Positions 9,469 to 18,524 of a DNA stretch of 64,000 nucleotides are shown piece after piece. The DNA comes from Flavobacteriales bacterium (lineage in GTDB: Bacteria > Bacteroidota > Bacteroidia > Flavobacteriales > UBA7312): positions 62,001 through 126,000 of the forward strand of contig JAQWJZ010000030.1 in assembly GCA_029248105.1 (NCBI GenBank), read 5' to 3'. The notes beneath the pieces were generated by a model. It was not told where the DNA came from and ran no database searches. It saw only the letters and a program-made list of their open reading frames with translations. The stretch's first letter is position 1. Each line of letters opens with the position of its first letter. The translations under genes and the position numbers were made by a program.

Positions 9469-11345
9469 ATTATTTATCGGTAGAAAATTTAGGTAAAAAT
9501 TATGGAGAACGTGTTTTGTTTGAAGGTTTAACCTTTGGACTAAGTCAAGGTGATAAAATGGCACTTATTGCCAATAATGGCACAGGTAAATCTAGTATGT
9601 TAAAAATAATAGCTGGTGCAGATGTATCAGATGAAGGAAGTGTAACCTTGAGAAATGGTATTAGAACTGGATATCTTTCTCAAGAACCAAACTTTGATAA
9701 CTCTTTAACTATTGAAAAGCTAATTACTGAAAGTCAGACTGAAATAACCAAACTAATTAAAGAATATGAACAAGCACTTATCAATATAGAAAAGGAGCAT
9801 AACTCTCACAATAACAAGTCTTTAGAAGAGTTAACTGCTAAAATGGATAAGGTTAATGCCTGGGACTATGAACGAAGGATTAAACAAATACTATCTAAAT
9901 TTAATATCAATGATTTATCTCAAGAAGTAGGTGACCTTTCCGGTGGACAGAAAAAACGATTATCTCTCGCTTTACTATTATTAGATGAGCCTGAATTGCT
10001 TCTACTTGATGAACCAACTAACCATCTTGATGTAGAAATGATAGAATGGTTAGAAAAATACCTCCAACAACAGAAAATCACATTACTTATGGTTACCCAT
10101 GACAGGTATTTTCTAGATAGAGTATGTAATCATATATTAGAATTAGAAGACGGTAAACTTTTTCATCATTCAGGAAATTACGCCTATTTTCTTGAAAAAA
10201 GAGCTGAAAGAGAAGCGATTTACGACACTGATTTATCAAAAGCGGGAAAGCTAATGAAAAAGGAATTAGAATGGATGAGAAGATCTCCAAAAGCCCGTAC
10301 AACAAAATCTAAGGCTAGGATAACTAATTTTGAAATTATTAAAGAGAAAGCAAGTAATAAAAAGGTAAAACATGAATTAAACCTTGAAATTAAAATGAGT
10401 AGGATAGGAGGTAAAATCCTTGAACTCAAAAAGGTTTATAAAAGCTATGATGATCTCAAAATATTAAACGGTTTCGACTACACCTTTAAAAAGGGTGAAC
10501 GCATTGGTATAGTTGGTAAAAATGGAGTTGGAAAGTCAACTTTTTTAAATATTCTTACAGGTTTAGAAAAACCAGATAGTGGAAAAGTAAATATTGGCGA
10601 AACGATAGTTTACGGATATTTTTCTCAAAAAGGAATTCAACTTAAAGAGGATAAAAGAGTTATTGACTCATTAAAAGAGATAGCTGAAGTAATCATTATG
10701 GCTAATGGCTCGAAAGTTACAGCATCACAAATGCTAACTCATTTCATGTTTCCGCCAAAGACACAACATACTTTTGTATCAAAACTCAGTGGAGGAGAAA
10801 AGAGAAGATTATATTTACTTATGGTCCTCATGAAAAATCCTAATTTCTTAATCCTTGATGAACCTACAAATGATTTGGATTTATTAACTCTTAATAAACT
10901 TGAAGAATTTTTATTACAATTTAGCGGTTGTTTAATAATCGTTTCACATGATAGGTATTTCATGGATAAACTTACCGATCACTTGTTTGTGTTTAAAGGT
11001 GAGGGCATAATAAAAGATGAATATTGTAGCTATTCAGAGTATAGGGAAAAACAACTTATTGAAGAAAAAAAGAATAAAGATCAAGCAGCTCAAATTAAGT
11101 TAGCAACTGTTGATAAAGAAGTAAAAAAAACCAAAAAAATTAGCTTCAAGGACAAATTTGAATATGAACAGTTAGAGAAAGAGATTGAGCTTCTAGAAAT
11201 GAGTAAAAAGAAATTAGAAGAAGAGTTAGTTGTCGAAGGCTTATCATTTCAAGATATTAATAAGAAAAGTGATGAACTAGGAAAGGTTATTCTTGAGTTA
11301 GATGAAAAAACAATGCGTTGGTTAGAGCTCGATGAATTGATGTAA
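9465..11345 (+). CDS. ABC-F ATPase, Uup-like
   Basis: 626 residues with two ABC domains in one chain and no membrane segments. The first P-loop is ANNGTGKSS (about 36-44), with signature DLSGGQKKRLSL and LLLLDEPTNHLD. The linker contains the ABC-F 'RRSPKARTTKSKARI' element. The second P-loop is VGKNGVGKST, with KLSGGEKRRLYL and LILDEPTNDLD. A Lys/Glu-rich C-terminal coiled coil (about 535-626) is the Uup-type extension. ABC-F proteins act on the ribosome, and Uup also influences DNA intermediates and ribosome assembly. It is translationally coupled to the upstream flavoprotein. ettA at 44278-45963 is the second ABC-F protein here and lacks this tail. Confidence 0.92.
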   Translation: MNYLSVENLGKNYGERVLFEGLTFGLSQGDKMALIANNGTGKSSMLKIIAGADVSDEGSVTLRNGIRTGYLSQEPNFDNSLTIEKLITESQTEITKLIKEYEQALINIEKEHNSHNNKSLEELTAKMDKVNAWDYERRIKQILSKFNINDLSQEVGDLSGGQKKRLSLALLLLDEPELLLLDEPTNHLDVEMIEWLEKYLQQQKITLLMVTHDRYFLDRVCNHILELEDGKLFHHSGNYAYFLEKRAEREAIYDTDLSKAGKLMKKELEWMRRSPKARTTKSKARITNFEIIKEKASNKKVKHELNLEIKMSRIGGKILELKKVYKSYDDLKILNGFDYTFKKGERIGIVGKNGVGKSTFLNILTGLEKPDSGKVNIGETIVYGYFSQKGIQLKEDKRVIDSLKEIAEVIIMANGSKVTASQMLTHFMFPPKTQHTFVSKLSGGEKRRLYLLMVLMKNPNFLILDEPTNDLDLLTLNKLEEFLLQFSGCLIIVSHDRYFMDKLTDHLFVFKGEGIIKDEYCSYSEYREKQLIEEKKNKDQAAQIKLATVDKEVKKTKKISFKDKFEYEQLEKEIELLEMSKKKLEEELVVEGLSFQDINKKSDELGKVILELDEKTMRWLELDELM

Positions 11346-11350
11346 TTGCT

Positions 11351-11358
11351 TACTTTTG
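11351..11358 (+). promoter_or_regulatory. -7 element (TACTTTTG) before the M48 remnant
   Basis: An exact TAnnTTTG match lies 16 bases upstream of the ATG at 11374. It suggests the remnant still has its ancestral promoter. Confidence 0.5.
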
Positions 11359-11373
11359 CATATACTTAAAGCA

Positions 11374-11583
11374 ATGCTGAGATATTTTTATTTCATCATA
11401 ACCAACTTAAATTCATCATGCAAAAACACTTCTCAAAATTCCGAAAAAATATTAAGTGGTGGTTCAACACCAGAATTTTTAAGTACACATCCATCAAACG
11501 ATACAAGAATTGCTAATCTTACAAAATGGGCACCATTAGCTAAAGCTGAAGCTAAAAAGTTTGGTGTGACATCTTTTAAATAA
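11374..11583 (+). pseudogene. Remnant of an M48-family metalloprotease (C-terminal tail only)
   Basis: The 69-residue frame ends with GGSTPEFLSTHPSNDTRIAN, which closely matches the extreme C-terminus of M48 (LoiP/YggG-type) lipoprotein peptidases ('PPEFLSTHPS..RI..L..W.P.A'). The start of the frame (MLRYFYFIITNLNSSCKNTS) looks like a degraded lipoprotein signal. The catalytic HExxH helix, the third zinc ligand and the rest of the roughly 200-residue domain are absent. The simplest reading is a large in-frame internal deletion that joined the signal region to the tail. An exact -7 promoter box is retained upstream, so the short product may still be made. A start at the TTG at 11356 would overlap that box, so I use the ATG at 11374. 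Confidence 0.7.
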
Positions 11584-11748
11584 TTTTTTTATTTATCGTA
11601 TTTATTTTCAGCTTGTTTTCAAATATGCGATTCTCAGCGTTTTGAGCGTGAGAATTATAATAACAATACCAGTGCATTTGGTCTTTTCAGATAACTAGCA
11701 TCTTTTGAACGATAATTATTATTATGTTAAGTAAGAATTTTAATAATA

Positions 11749-11773
11749 AGGGGAATACCACAAATATTCCCCT
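11749..11773 (-). terminator. Intrinsic terminator of the TPR/M16 operon
   Basis: A 9-bp stem (AGGGGAATA / TATTCCCCT) with a seven-base loop lies just past the TPR gene stop. Read on the minus strand it is followed by a T/A-rich tract. Confidence 0.75.
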
Positions 11774-11780
11774 ATTGTAT

Positions 11781-12941
11781 TTACTTTAGTTTGGTTATGA
11801 TGTTTTTGTATTTTTCATCATCACCGTTTCTATAATATAATTCCTTAAGAACTAAAAGGATGTTTTTATCATCTGAATCGATATTATAACAACTCTCAAT
11901 AAATGGTAATCCTTTAAGCATAGTTTGTTCTGCGTTATTTTTAGCTATATCGTATTTTTTAAAGTCTTTAATATTATTAGCCTCTTTAAGCATATCTCCA
12001 CCTTTATTATAATACATAACTCCTAAATTATATAAAGCATCATAAAAATCGGGCTTTATATCGACAGCTTCAAGATATGCATTTTCTGCTTTTTCAAATT
12101 CACCAAGATTATCATAACTGCTTCCCAGAGCAAAAAATAAATTGTGGTTATTTGGATCTTCCTCAACAGCTAAAGTTAAAAGTTCTTCTGCTTTGACAAA
12201 GTCTTCTTGTGCTAGGTAATAATTTAACTCTGCAATAATTAAATTTACATCTGTTTCAAAAAATTCACGTCCGTATTTAATGATTTTTAAAGCACCCTCA
12301 TTATCTTTTTCTTCTATTAATATGTTAGCCATGTATGAATAAATCTGAGGATCTTGGTAATTAACATCAATCAAATTCTGTAAGTATTTCTTAGAGGCTA
12401 CATTATCTTTTTCAGCAGATGAAACATAGAATAGATTTAACCAGATACTTTCTTTAGTAACATTACTTCTTTCTAGATTATTTTTTTCATCGTAACTAAA
12501 CAATTCAAAGATTTTGTTAAACATTTTCTTAGAAGATGCGTAATCTTTAGAGTTATAAAACGATATAGCCTTATTGAAAAGCCCTACTCCAGATTTAGTA
12601 ATATTAGAACTTAGTTCATCTTTATCAAACCATTTTTTTGCTTTAGGATGATTATAAACGGCAACCCAACTTTCAGCACACTTCATAATAGCCATATCAT
12701 CTAAAGAACTAAATTCAGAGTTTGAATATATTTCATAATAAATTTTACCTCTGTAATTATGCATTTTCACATCATTAGCTGTACTTGAGTTAGCCGCCGC
12801 TAATTCTATGTAATCAACAGCTTCTTGCAAATTTTTCTTTTCAAGAGATCTATATGCATTTTGCACATTACTTTTTTGTGCATTAACACTAATACTTGAG
12901 CAAAGAATTAGTGAACAAATTATAATCTTAGATACTTTCAT
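11781..12941 (-). CDS. Secreted tetratricopeptide-repeat protein
   Basis: 386 residues with an N-terminal signal peptide ending near ISVNA/QKSN (about residue 21). Several TPR units are visible, the clearest being NHNLFFALGSSYDNLGEFEK and DFYDALYNLGVMYYNKGG at about 270-320. A final unit around SCYNIDSDDKNILLVLKELY completes the array. There are no catalytic motifs, so it is probably a periplasmic scaffold. It begins immediately after the M16 protease stop (12941/12942), so it is co-transcribed and likely made together with that protease. Its partner is unknown. Confidence 0.85.
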   Translation of the reverse strand: MKVSKIIICSLILCSSISVNAQKSNVQNAYRSLEKKNLQEAVDYIELAAANSSTANDVKMHNYRGKIYYEIYSNSEFSSLDDMAIMKCAESWVAVYNHPKAKKWFDKDELSSNITKSGVGLFNKAISFYNSKDYASSKKMFNKIFELFSYDEKNNLERSNVTKESIWLNLFYVSSAEKDNVASKKYLQNLIDVNYQDPQIYSYMANILIEEKDNEGALKIIKYGREFFETDVNLIIAELNYYLAQEDFVKAEELLTLAVEEDPNNHNLFFALGSSYDNLGEFEKAENAYLEAVDIKPDFYDALYNLGVMYYNKGGDMLKEANNIKDFKKYDIAKNNAEQTMLKGLPFIESCYNIDSDDKNILLVLKELYYRNGDDEKYKNIITKLK

Positions 12942-15746
12942 TTATTTAATTTTTAATTCTGTGACTTTTCCAAATTTCTGTAACTTATCTTTCAAAGCAT
13001 ATTTATTACCTACCACAACTACTACATGGTTGTCTTTATCTAAATATGTATTTGCCAAATTTTTAATATCGTTAACAGTCATTGCATTTAATATTTCTTT
13101 TTGTTTGTTAGGATAATTACCATCTAGTCCATAACGTTGAATTCGAGCTAAAAATCTTGATTTCTGAAAGGCAGTTTCATACTTTAAAGCATCGGAATTA
13201 GCTATTGAACTCTTAGTAAACGCTAATTCTTCATCATTTATTCCTTCAGTGATATAATTTTCGAACTCTTTATAAATCTCTGTCATTGCACTATCGGTAG
13301 CTTCAGAACGAACAGATGTACTGATACTGAACATACCGTCTGTATCGTTTCCACTAAAGCCTGAACGGATTCCATAAGTAAATCCTTTATCTTCTCTAAG
13401 GTTAAGATTTAAACGACTACTGAAAGCTCCACCCAAACAGAAGTTCATCACACCAGCTTTATAATAATCACCATCAACATCGTATTTTATACCTTTATGA
13501 GCTAAAGTGATAATTGATTGCGGACCTGGTTTATGTACTAAATAAATAGTTTTTCCTTCAATTTCTTCCAAAGGTAGATTCTTGTTTATGGTAACCTCAC
13601 TTCCCTCCCATCTATTTAAAAATTGAAGTCTTGGTAACATTTCTTCTTCGGTTAAATCGCCTACTACAACCACACTAGCTAATGTTGCATTATATTGTTT
13701 TTTATAGAACTCTCTAACCTCGGATAGTTTAATTTTTTCAACACCTTTTACAGATGGCATTGTACCCCTAATAGTATTTCCATACATTAACTCCATCACG
13801 GCTTGTCTAGCCATGTTTTGAGCAGATTTCTTACTGTTGTTTATGGATTCTTTGTACTGCTTGTTAATACGCTTATAATCCTCTTCGTTAAATGCAGGGT
13901 TAAACATTTTCTCTTCAAGTAATGAAATAGTCTCATCAATATTACCAACTAAACTAGAGACAAAAATTGAAGAGGTTCTGTCGCTAGAATTGAAAGTAAT
14001 TGAACTTCCTAAGTTGTCTAACTTTGAACTCATTTCTTCCGTAGTGAAATTTTTAGTTCCCTCGTTAAGCATCATTGCAGTTAGGTCCGATATACCTGCT
14101 TTTTTAGGGTTATCAATCAATAGGTCTCCTCCCTCAAGAGTAATGAGTATATTAACCTTAGGAACTTCATTATTTTCTGCTCCAATTACAGGAATACTAT
14201 TTTTATTCTCACCAGCTAATTGATTTATATTTGTTTGATAATATACGGGCACTTTTACAGATTTAGCTGCTGGTGCCGTAGGTCTAACTGAACGATCAAA
14301 TGAATCCGTTGGCTTTGTATAAGTTAAACCTTCATACTGTGCATCTTTTTTATATGGAACATGAGCATATGGGTTTATACTCTGAACAGAATCTTCGGAA
14401 AAGGGTGGTAATGGAAAATAATCAATTCCGACCGATTTCTTATTTTTAATATACTTGAAATAAACCTTTAAAACATCTTCTTTAGTTACAGCTTCATACC
14501 TTTCAATTTCTTTACTAAAATTGTGAGGTTCATCTAGAAGATACGACCATGATGTCAATTGAGAAGCTTTACCGGCAACACTTGACAGACCATCAATAAT
14601 ATCAGAACGCATGGTTGATTTAAAACGTTCTAGGGCTTCATCAGTAATGTATTCTTCGAAATTATTTATTAGGCTATTGATTTTTTCTTCGGTTTCTGCA
14701 AATGTATATTCAGGATAAGAAATGATTTGAATCAAAAATTCACCCGATAACTCAGAACAAGGATGAGATACAGATGCTTGTACTGCCTTTTCAGTTTTAA
14801 CAAATTCTTTGTAAAATAATGAATTGTTCCCTCCACCCATCATATCGGATAATGCATCTAAAGCAGCTTCATCTTTATGATGGTTTCCAACTGTTGGATA
14901 AACAAAAGCAGCCATAGGGAAATAAATTCTGTCGGCAAATTTTCTGTATTTATTTTGCGGTAAGTTTACTCTAGGAACTCTTAAATCTCTTACTTCTTGA
15001 CCTCTTGGAATTGAACCAAAATATTTTTTAGAAAGTGCAATAACATCTTCTGTTTTAACGTCACCTGCAACAACTAGATAAGCATTGTTAGGTCCATACC
15101 AGCGCATAAAAAAATCTTTAAGGTCATCTACTGTAACTCGGTCTAAATCATCGACATAACCAATTGTAGGCCAAGAATAAGGGTGTCCTTCTGGATATAA
15201 TGTTTGGTCTTTAATTTCCCAAAACATTCCATAAGGTCTATTGATTTGGTTTTGCATTTTTTCATTCTTTACTGCATCTCGTTGATTTTCAAATTTTACA
15301 ACGGTTACAGCATCTAACAAAAACCCCATTCTATCCGCTTCTAACCATAAAGCAGTTTCAAGTTGATTACTAGGTATAGTTTCAAAATAATTAGTCCTGT
15401 CTCTATTGGTAGTTCCATTCATTGTTCCACCACTTTCAGAAATAATTTTAAAATGTTCATCATCTCCTACATTATCTGAACCTTGAAACATCATGTGTTC
15501 GAAAAAGTGGGCAAAACCAGTGATACCGATTTGCTCCCTATTTGACCCAACATGATAGGTTACTTCAACGTGTACCATTGGGTCGGAGTTGTCTTCATGA
15601 ACAATAATTGTTAGACCATTGTCAAGCTCCCACACTTCATAAGCAATATCATAATTATTTGCAGGTGTAATTTTATGTTTTAATGTCTGTGAATACAACA
15701 ACGATGATGTAAACAAAGTGAAAACTAGAAATAATAAATTCTTCAT
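12942..15746 (-). CDS. M16-family zinc metalloprotease (two-domain, secreted)
   Basis: 934 residues. A signal peptide (about 1-20) precedes a first M16 domain with the inverted zinc motif HFFEH at 80-84. The second half (from about 510) is a second M16 pair carrying RLNLNLREDKGFTYGIRSGF, a typical inactive-half signature. M16 proteases enclose and cut short, unstructured peptides. The length and double architecture are those of Bacteroidota/proteobacterial periplasmic 'pitrilysin-like' proteins. The downstream TPR protein is immediately adjacent. The gene is preceded by a gap containing the gyrA terminator. Confidence 0.95.
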   Translation of the reverse strand: MKNLLFLVFTLFTSSLLYSQTLKHKITPANNYDIAYEVWELDNGLTIIVHEDNSDPMVHVEVTYHVGSNREQIGITGFAHFFEHMMFQGSDNVGDDEHFKIISESGGTMNGTTNRDRTNYFETIPSNQLETALWLEADRMGFLLDAVTVVKFENQRDAVKNEKMQNQINRPYGMFWEIKDQTLYPEGHPYSWPTIGYVDDLDRVTVDDLKDFFMRWYGPNNAYLVVAGDVKTEDVIALSKKYFGSIPRGQEVRDLRVPRVNLPQNKYRKFADRIYFPMAAFVYPTVGNHHKDEAALDALSDMMGGGNNSLFYKEFVKTEKAVQASVSHPCSELSGEFLIQIISYPEYTFAETEEKINSLINNFEEYITDEALERFKSTMRSDIIDGLSSVAGKASQLTSWSYLLDEPHNFSKEIERYEAVTKEDVLKVYFKYIKNKKSVGIDYFPLPPFSEDSVQSINPYAHVPYKKDAQYEGLTYTKPTDSFDRSVRPTAPAAKSVKVPVYYQTNINQLAGENKNSIPVIGAENNEVPKVNILITLEGGDLLIDNPKKAGISDLTAMMLNEGTKNFTTEEMSSKLDNLGSSITFNSSDRTSSIFVSSLVGNIDETISLLEEKMFNPAFNEEDYKRINKQYKESINNSKKSAQNMARQAVMELMYGNTIRGTMPSVKGVEKIKLSEVREFYKKQYNATLASVVVVGDLTEEEMLPRLQFLNRWEGSEVTINKNLPLEEIEGKTIYLVHKPGPQSIITLAHKGIKYDVDGDYYKAGVMNFCLGGAFSSRLNLNLREDKGFTYGIRSGFSGNDTDGMFSISTSVRSEATDSAMTEIYKEFENYITEGINDEELAFTKSSIANSDALKYETAFQKSRFLARIQRYGLDGNYPNKQKEILNAMTVNDIKNLANTYLDKDNHVVVVVGNKYALKDKLQKFGKVTELKIK

Positions 15747-15774
15747 TTTTATATAAATTTTAAAGTCGTAAATT

Positions 15775-15804
15775 TAAAACAAAAAACGGCACTCAGTGCC
15801 GTTT
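15775..15804 (-). terminator. Intrinsic terminator of gyrA
   Basis: Stem AAACGGCAC / GTGCCGTTT (15784-15792 and 15796-15804) with loop TCA. On the minus strand it is followed by a T-tract, as expected downstream of gyrA. Confidence 0.88.
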
Positions 15805-15831
15805 AATTGTTGATATTGATTAATATTTTAA

Positions 15832-18345
15832 TTAATCTTCGGATGAAGTATTTTCAACGGAATCGTTAGATTCTGTTTGCCCTTCATTTAATTCCTCTTC
15901 TTCATTACTTACAGCAGGAACTTTAGCAACTGCTGCAATGGAATCCTTTTCTCTAAGTTTAATGATTCTAACTCCTTGAGTAGCTCTTCCCATTTGACGT
16001 AAATCTGCAACAGAAATTCTAATTGTAACACCAGACTTATTTACGACCATTAGGTCGTTTTCATCCGTAACATTTTTAAGGGCTATCAGACTACCTGTCT
16101 TTTCAGTTACATTAATAGTCTTAACCCCTTTTCCACCTCTGTTAGTAATTCTGTAATCTTCAATGCTTGAACGCTTACCGTAACCATTTTCAGAAACAAC
16201 TAACACATCAGATTCAAAGTCATTGACACAAATCATCCCTACAACTTCATCTTTATCATTAGCTAAAGTAACTCCTCTAACTCCAGATGCAGTCCTACCC
16301 ATTGGTCTTACCTTTTCTCCTTCAAAACGAATTGCTTTACCCGATTTTACAGCTAACATAATTTGTGAATTACCAGTCGTTAATTTAGCTTCTAGTAATT
16401 GATCTCCTTCTCTAATAGTAATAGCATTTATACCATTCTGTCTTGGTCTTGAATAAGATTCTAAAGAAGTCTTTTTAACAACACCTTTTTTGGTACACAT
16501 TACCACACAATGACCATTAACATATTCTTCATCTTTCAAGTCTTTGGTATTAATAAATGCCATAACCTTGTCATCAGAAGGTATATTAATCATATTTTGA
16601 ATAGCTCTACCTTTAGTAGCCTTAGCTCCTTCTGGAATTTCAAAAACTCTTAGCCAGAAACATCTTCCTTTTTCTGTGAAGAATAACATATAATCGTGGT
16701 TATTAGCTACGAACATATCTTCTAAGAAATCGGCATCTCTTGTAGTAGCGCCTTTTGACCCTACTCCTCCTCTATTTTGGGATTTATATTCTGTCAGTTT
16801 GGTTCTTTTTACGTATCCTAAGTGAGAAATTGTAATAACGACTTCTTCGTCAGGAATCATATCTTCAATTCTGAAGTCACCACCACCATATTCAATAGTA
16901 GATCGTCTTTCATCACCGTATTTTTCTTTTACCTCAGAAAGCTCAGTTTTGATAATGTCCATTCTCACATCTTCATTTTCTAAGATATTTTTCAAGAAGG
17001 CAATCGTCTTCATTAATTCATCGTACTCTTCTTTCAGTTTATCTCTTTCTAAACCTGTTAGCTTTTGCAGTCTTAAATCTAAAATTGCTCTTGCTTGAAT
17101 TTCAGATAATTTGAACGATGTCATTAATCCATTTCTAGCATCTTCAGGTGTTCTAGAACTTCTAATCATTTTGATTATGGCATCTAAATTATCTAAGGCT
17201 ATAAGGAGTCCCTCTAAAACATGTGCTCTTTTCTCAGCTTGCTCTAGCTCATATTGTGTTCTTCTAACAACAACTTCGTGTCTGTGATCTACAAAATGAC
17301 CAATGATTTGCTTCAGATTTAGCTGTTCAGGACGACCATTAACTAGTGCAATGTTATTTACACTGAATGAGGATTGTAACTGTGTGTATTTAAAGAGTTT
17401 ATTTAAAACAATGTTAGGAATAGCATCTCTTTTAAGTTCATAGACGATACGCATTCCTTTTCTATCAGATTCATCTCTAATGTCATGAATGCCATCTATT
17501 TTTTTATCGTTGATTAAATCCGCTGTTTTCTTAATCATATCAGCTTTATTAACCATGTATGGTATTTCCGAAACAATAATTGCTTCTCTATTTCCTACTT
17601 CTTCAAAAGAAGTTTTAGCACGCATCACTACTTTTCCTCGACCGGTCTCGAATGCATCTTTAACTCCTTCATAACCATATATGATACCTCCTGTTGGAAA
17701 ATCAGGTGCTTTAATGTGTTGCATCAAGCCTTGAATTTCTATATCTCTATTGTCAATGTATGCAATAGTAGCATCAACAACTTCAGATAAATTATGTGGC
17801 GCCATATTGGTAGCCATACCTACTGCTATACCAGAAGTACCATTACATAAAAGGTTAGGAATTCTAGCAGGTAATACAACAGGTTCTTTTATAGTATCAT
17901 CAAAATTCAATTGATAATCAACGGTATTTTTGTCGATATCGGAAAGTAATTCTTCGGCAGTTTTTCTTAAACGTGCTTCTGTATAACGCATAGCTGCAGG
18001 GCTATCACCATCGATAGATCCGAAGTTACCTTGACCGTCAACCAACATGTAACGAAGCGACCATTCTTGAGCCATCCTAACCATTGTATCATAAACTGAA
18101 GTATCACCATGTGGGTGGAACTTACCGAGGACCTCACCAACAATACGTGCTGACTTTTTATATGCTTTAGTTGAAGTAACACCTAATTCGTGCATTCCAA
18201 ACAATACTCTACGATGCACAGGTTTAAGCCCGTCTCTTACATCAGGTAACGCCCTAGAAACAATTACAGACATCGAGTAATCGATGTATTTTGACTTCAT
18301 TTCCTCTTCTATATTAATAGGAATGATTTTCTCTCCGTCAGCCAT
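15832..18345 (-). CDS. gyrA: DNA gyrase subunit A
   Basis: 837 residues. The N-terminal topoisomerase domain has [18 protein letters not shown], the [17 protein letters not shown] block and AMRYTEARL with the catalytic tyrosine at about residue 122. The C-terminal beta-pinwheel carries [13 protein letters not shown], the GyrA-box-like motif that separates gyrase from topoisomerase IV. An acidic tail (EEEELNEGQ to the end) closes the protein. The residue equivalent to E. coli Ser83 is Thr, which is the natural residue in some Bacteroidota. It is transcribed alone, and its upstream region is shared with divergent clpC. Confidence 0.97.
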   Translation of the reverse strand: MADGEKIIPINIEEEMKSKYIDYSMSVIVSRALPDVRDGLKPVHRRVLFGMHELGVTSTKAYKKSARIVGEVLGKFHPHGDTSVYDTMVRMAQEWSLRYMLVDGQGNFGSIDGDSPAAMRYTEARLRKTAEELLSDIDKNTVDYQLNFDDTIKEPVVLPARIPNLLCNGTSGIAVGMATNMAPHNLSEVVDATIAYIDNRDIEIQGLMQHIKAPDFPTGGIIYGYEGVKDAFETGRGKVVMRAKTSFEEVGNREAIIVSEIPYMVNKADMIKKTADLINDKKIDGIHDIRDESDRKGMRIVYELKRDAIPNIVLNKLFKYTQLQSSFSVNNIALVNGRPEQLNLKQIIGHFVDHRHEVVVRRTQYELEQAEKRAHVLEGLLIALDNLDAIIKMIRSSRTPEDARNGLMTSFKLSEIQARAILDLRLQKLTGLERDKLKEEYDELMKTIAFLKNILENEDVRMDIIKTELSEVKEKYGDERRSTIEYGGGDFRIEDMIPDEEVVITISHLGYVKRTKLTEYKSQNRGGVGSKGATTRDADFLEDMFVANNHDYMLFFTEKGRCFWLRVFEIPEGAKATKGRAIQNMINIPSDDKVMAFINTKDLKDEEYVNGHCVVMCTKKGVVKKTSLESYSRPRQNGINAITIREGDQLLEAKLTTGNSQIMLAVKSGKAIRFEGEKVRPMGRTASGVRGVTLANDKDEVVGMICVNDFESDVLVVSENGYGKRSSIEDYRITNRGGKGVKTINVTEKTGSLIALKNVTDENDLMVVNKSGVTIRISVADLRQMGRATQGVRIIKLREKDSIAAVAKVPAVSNEEEELNEGQTESNDSVENTSSED

Positions 18346-18424
18346 AAAATTGAATTTTATTGTTTATATTTAATTGACGAATTTAACTAATCACTCTTTG
18401 TTGAGCCTTAAAAAAAATCAATAA

Positions 18425-18449
18425 TTATCAACACAATAAATGTTGATAA
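18425..18449. promoter_or_regulatory. 25-bp perfect inverted repeat between gyrA and clpC
   Basis: TTATCAACA - seven bases - TGTTGATAA. Each arm is one base away from a consensus DnaA box (TTATCCACA). The site lies 80-104 bp upstream of gyrA and 76-100 bp upstream of clpC, so it could act as an operator for either gene or as a DnaA-binding pair. Confidence 0.55.
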
Positions 18450-18465
18450 ATCTAAGTATGATTTA

Positions 18466-18496
18466 TTGTTAGATTCTTAATCTAATCATTACTTTG
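18466..18496 (+). promoter_or_regulatory. clpC promoter with an embedded palindrome
   Basis: A TTG (18466-18468) and a TACTTTG (18490-18496) make an approximate Bacteroidota promoter. A 17-bp palindrome TTAGATT-CTT-AATCTAA (18469-18485) fills the spacer. That position is where a repressor would block RNA polymerase. Start codon at 18525. Confidence 0.5.
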
Positions 18497-18524
18497 TGAA
18501 GTATAAGTAAACCCTTTACACGAT

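Noticed and set aside
11630-11655. ATTCTCA...TGAGAAT inverted repeat after the M48 remnant
   Set aside because: A seven-base stem with a 12-base loop and no T-run; too weak to call a terminator or operator.
15832-18345. Thr instead of Ser at the GyrA quinolone-region position
   Set aside because: Thr is the native residue in some bacteria of this group; it does not by itself indicate acquired resistance.
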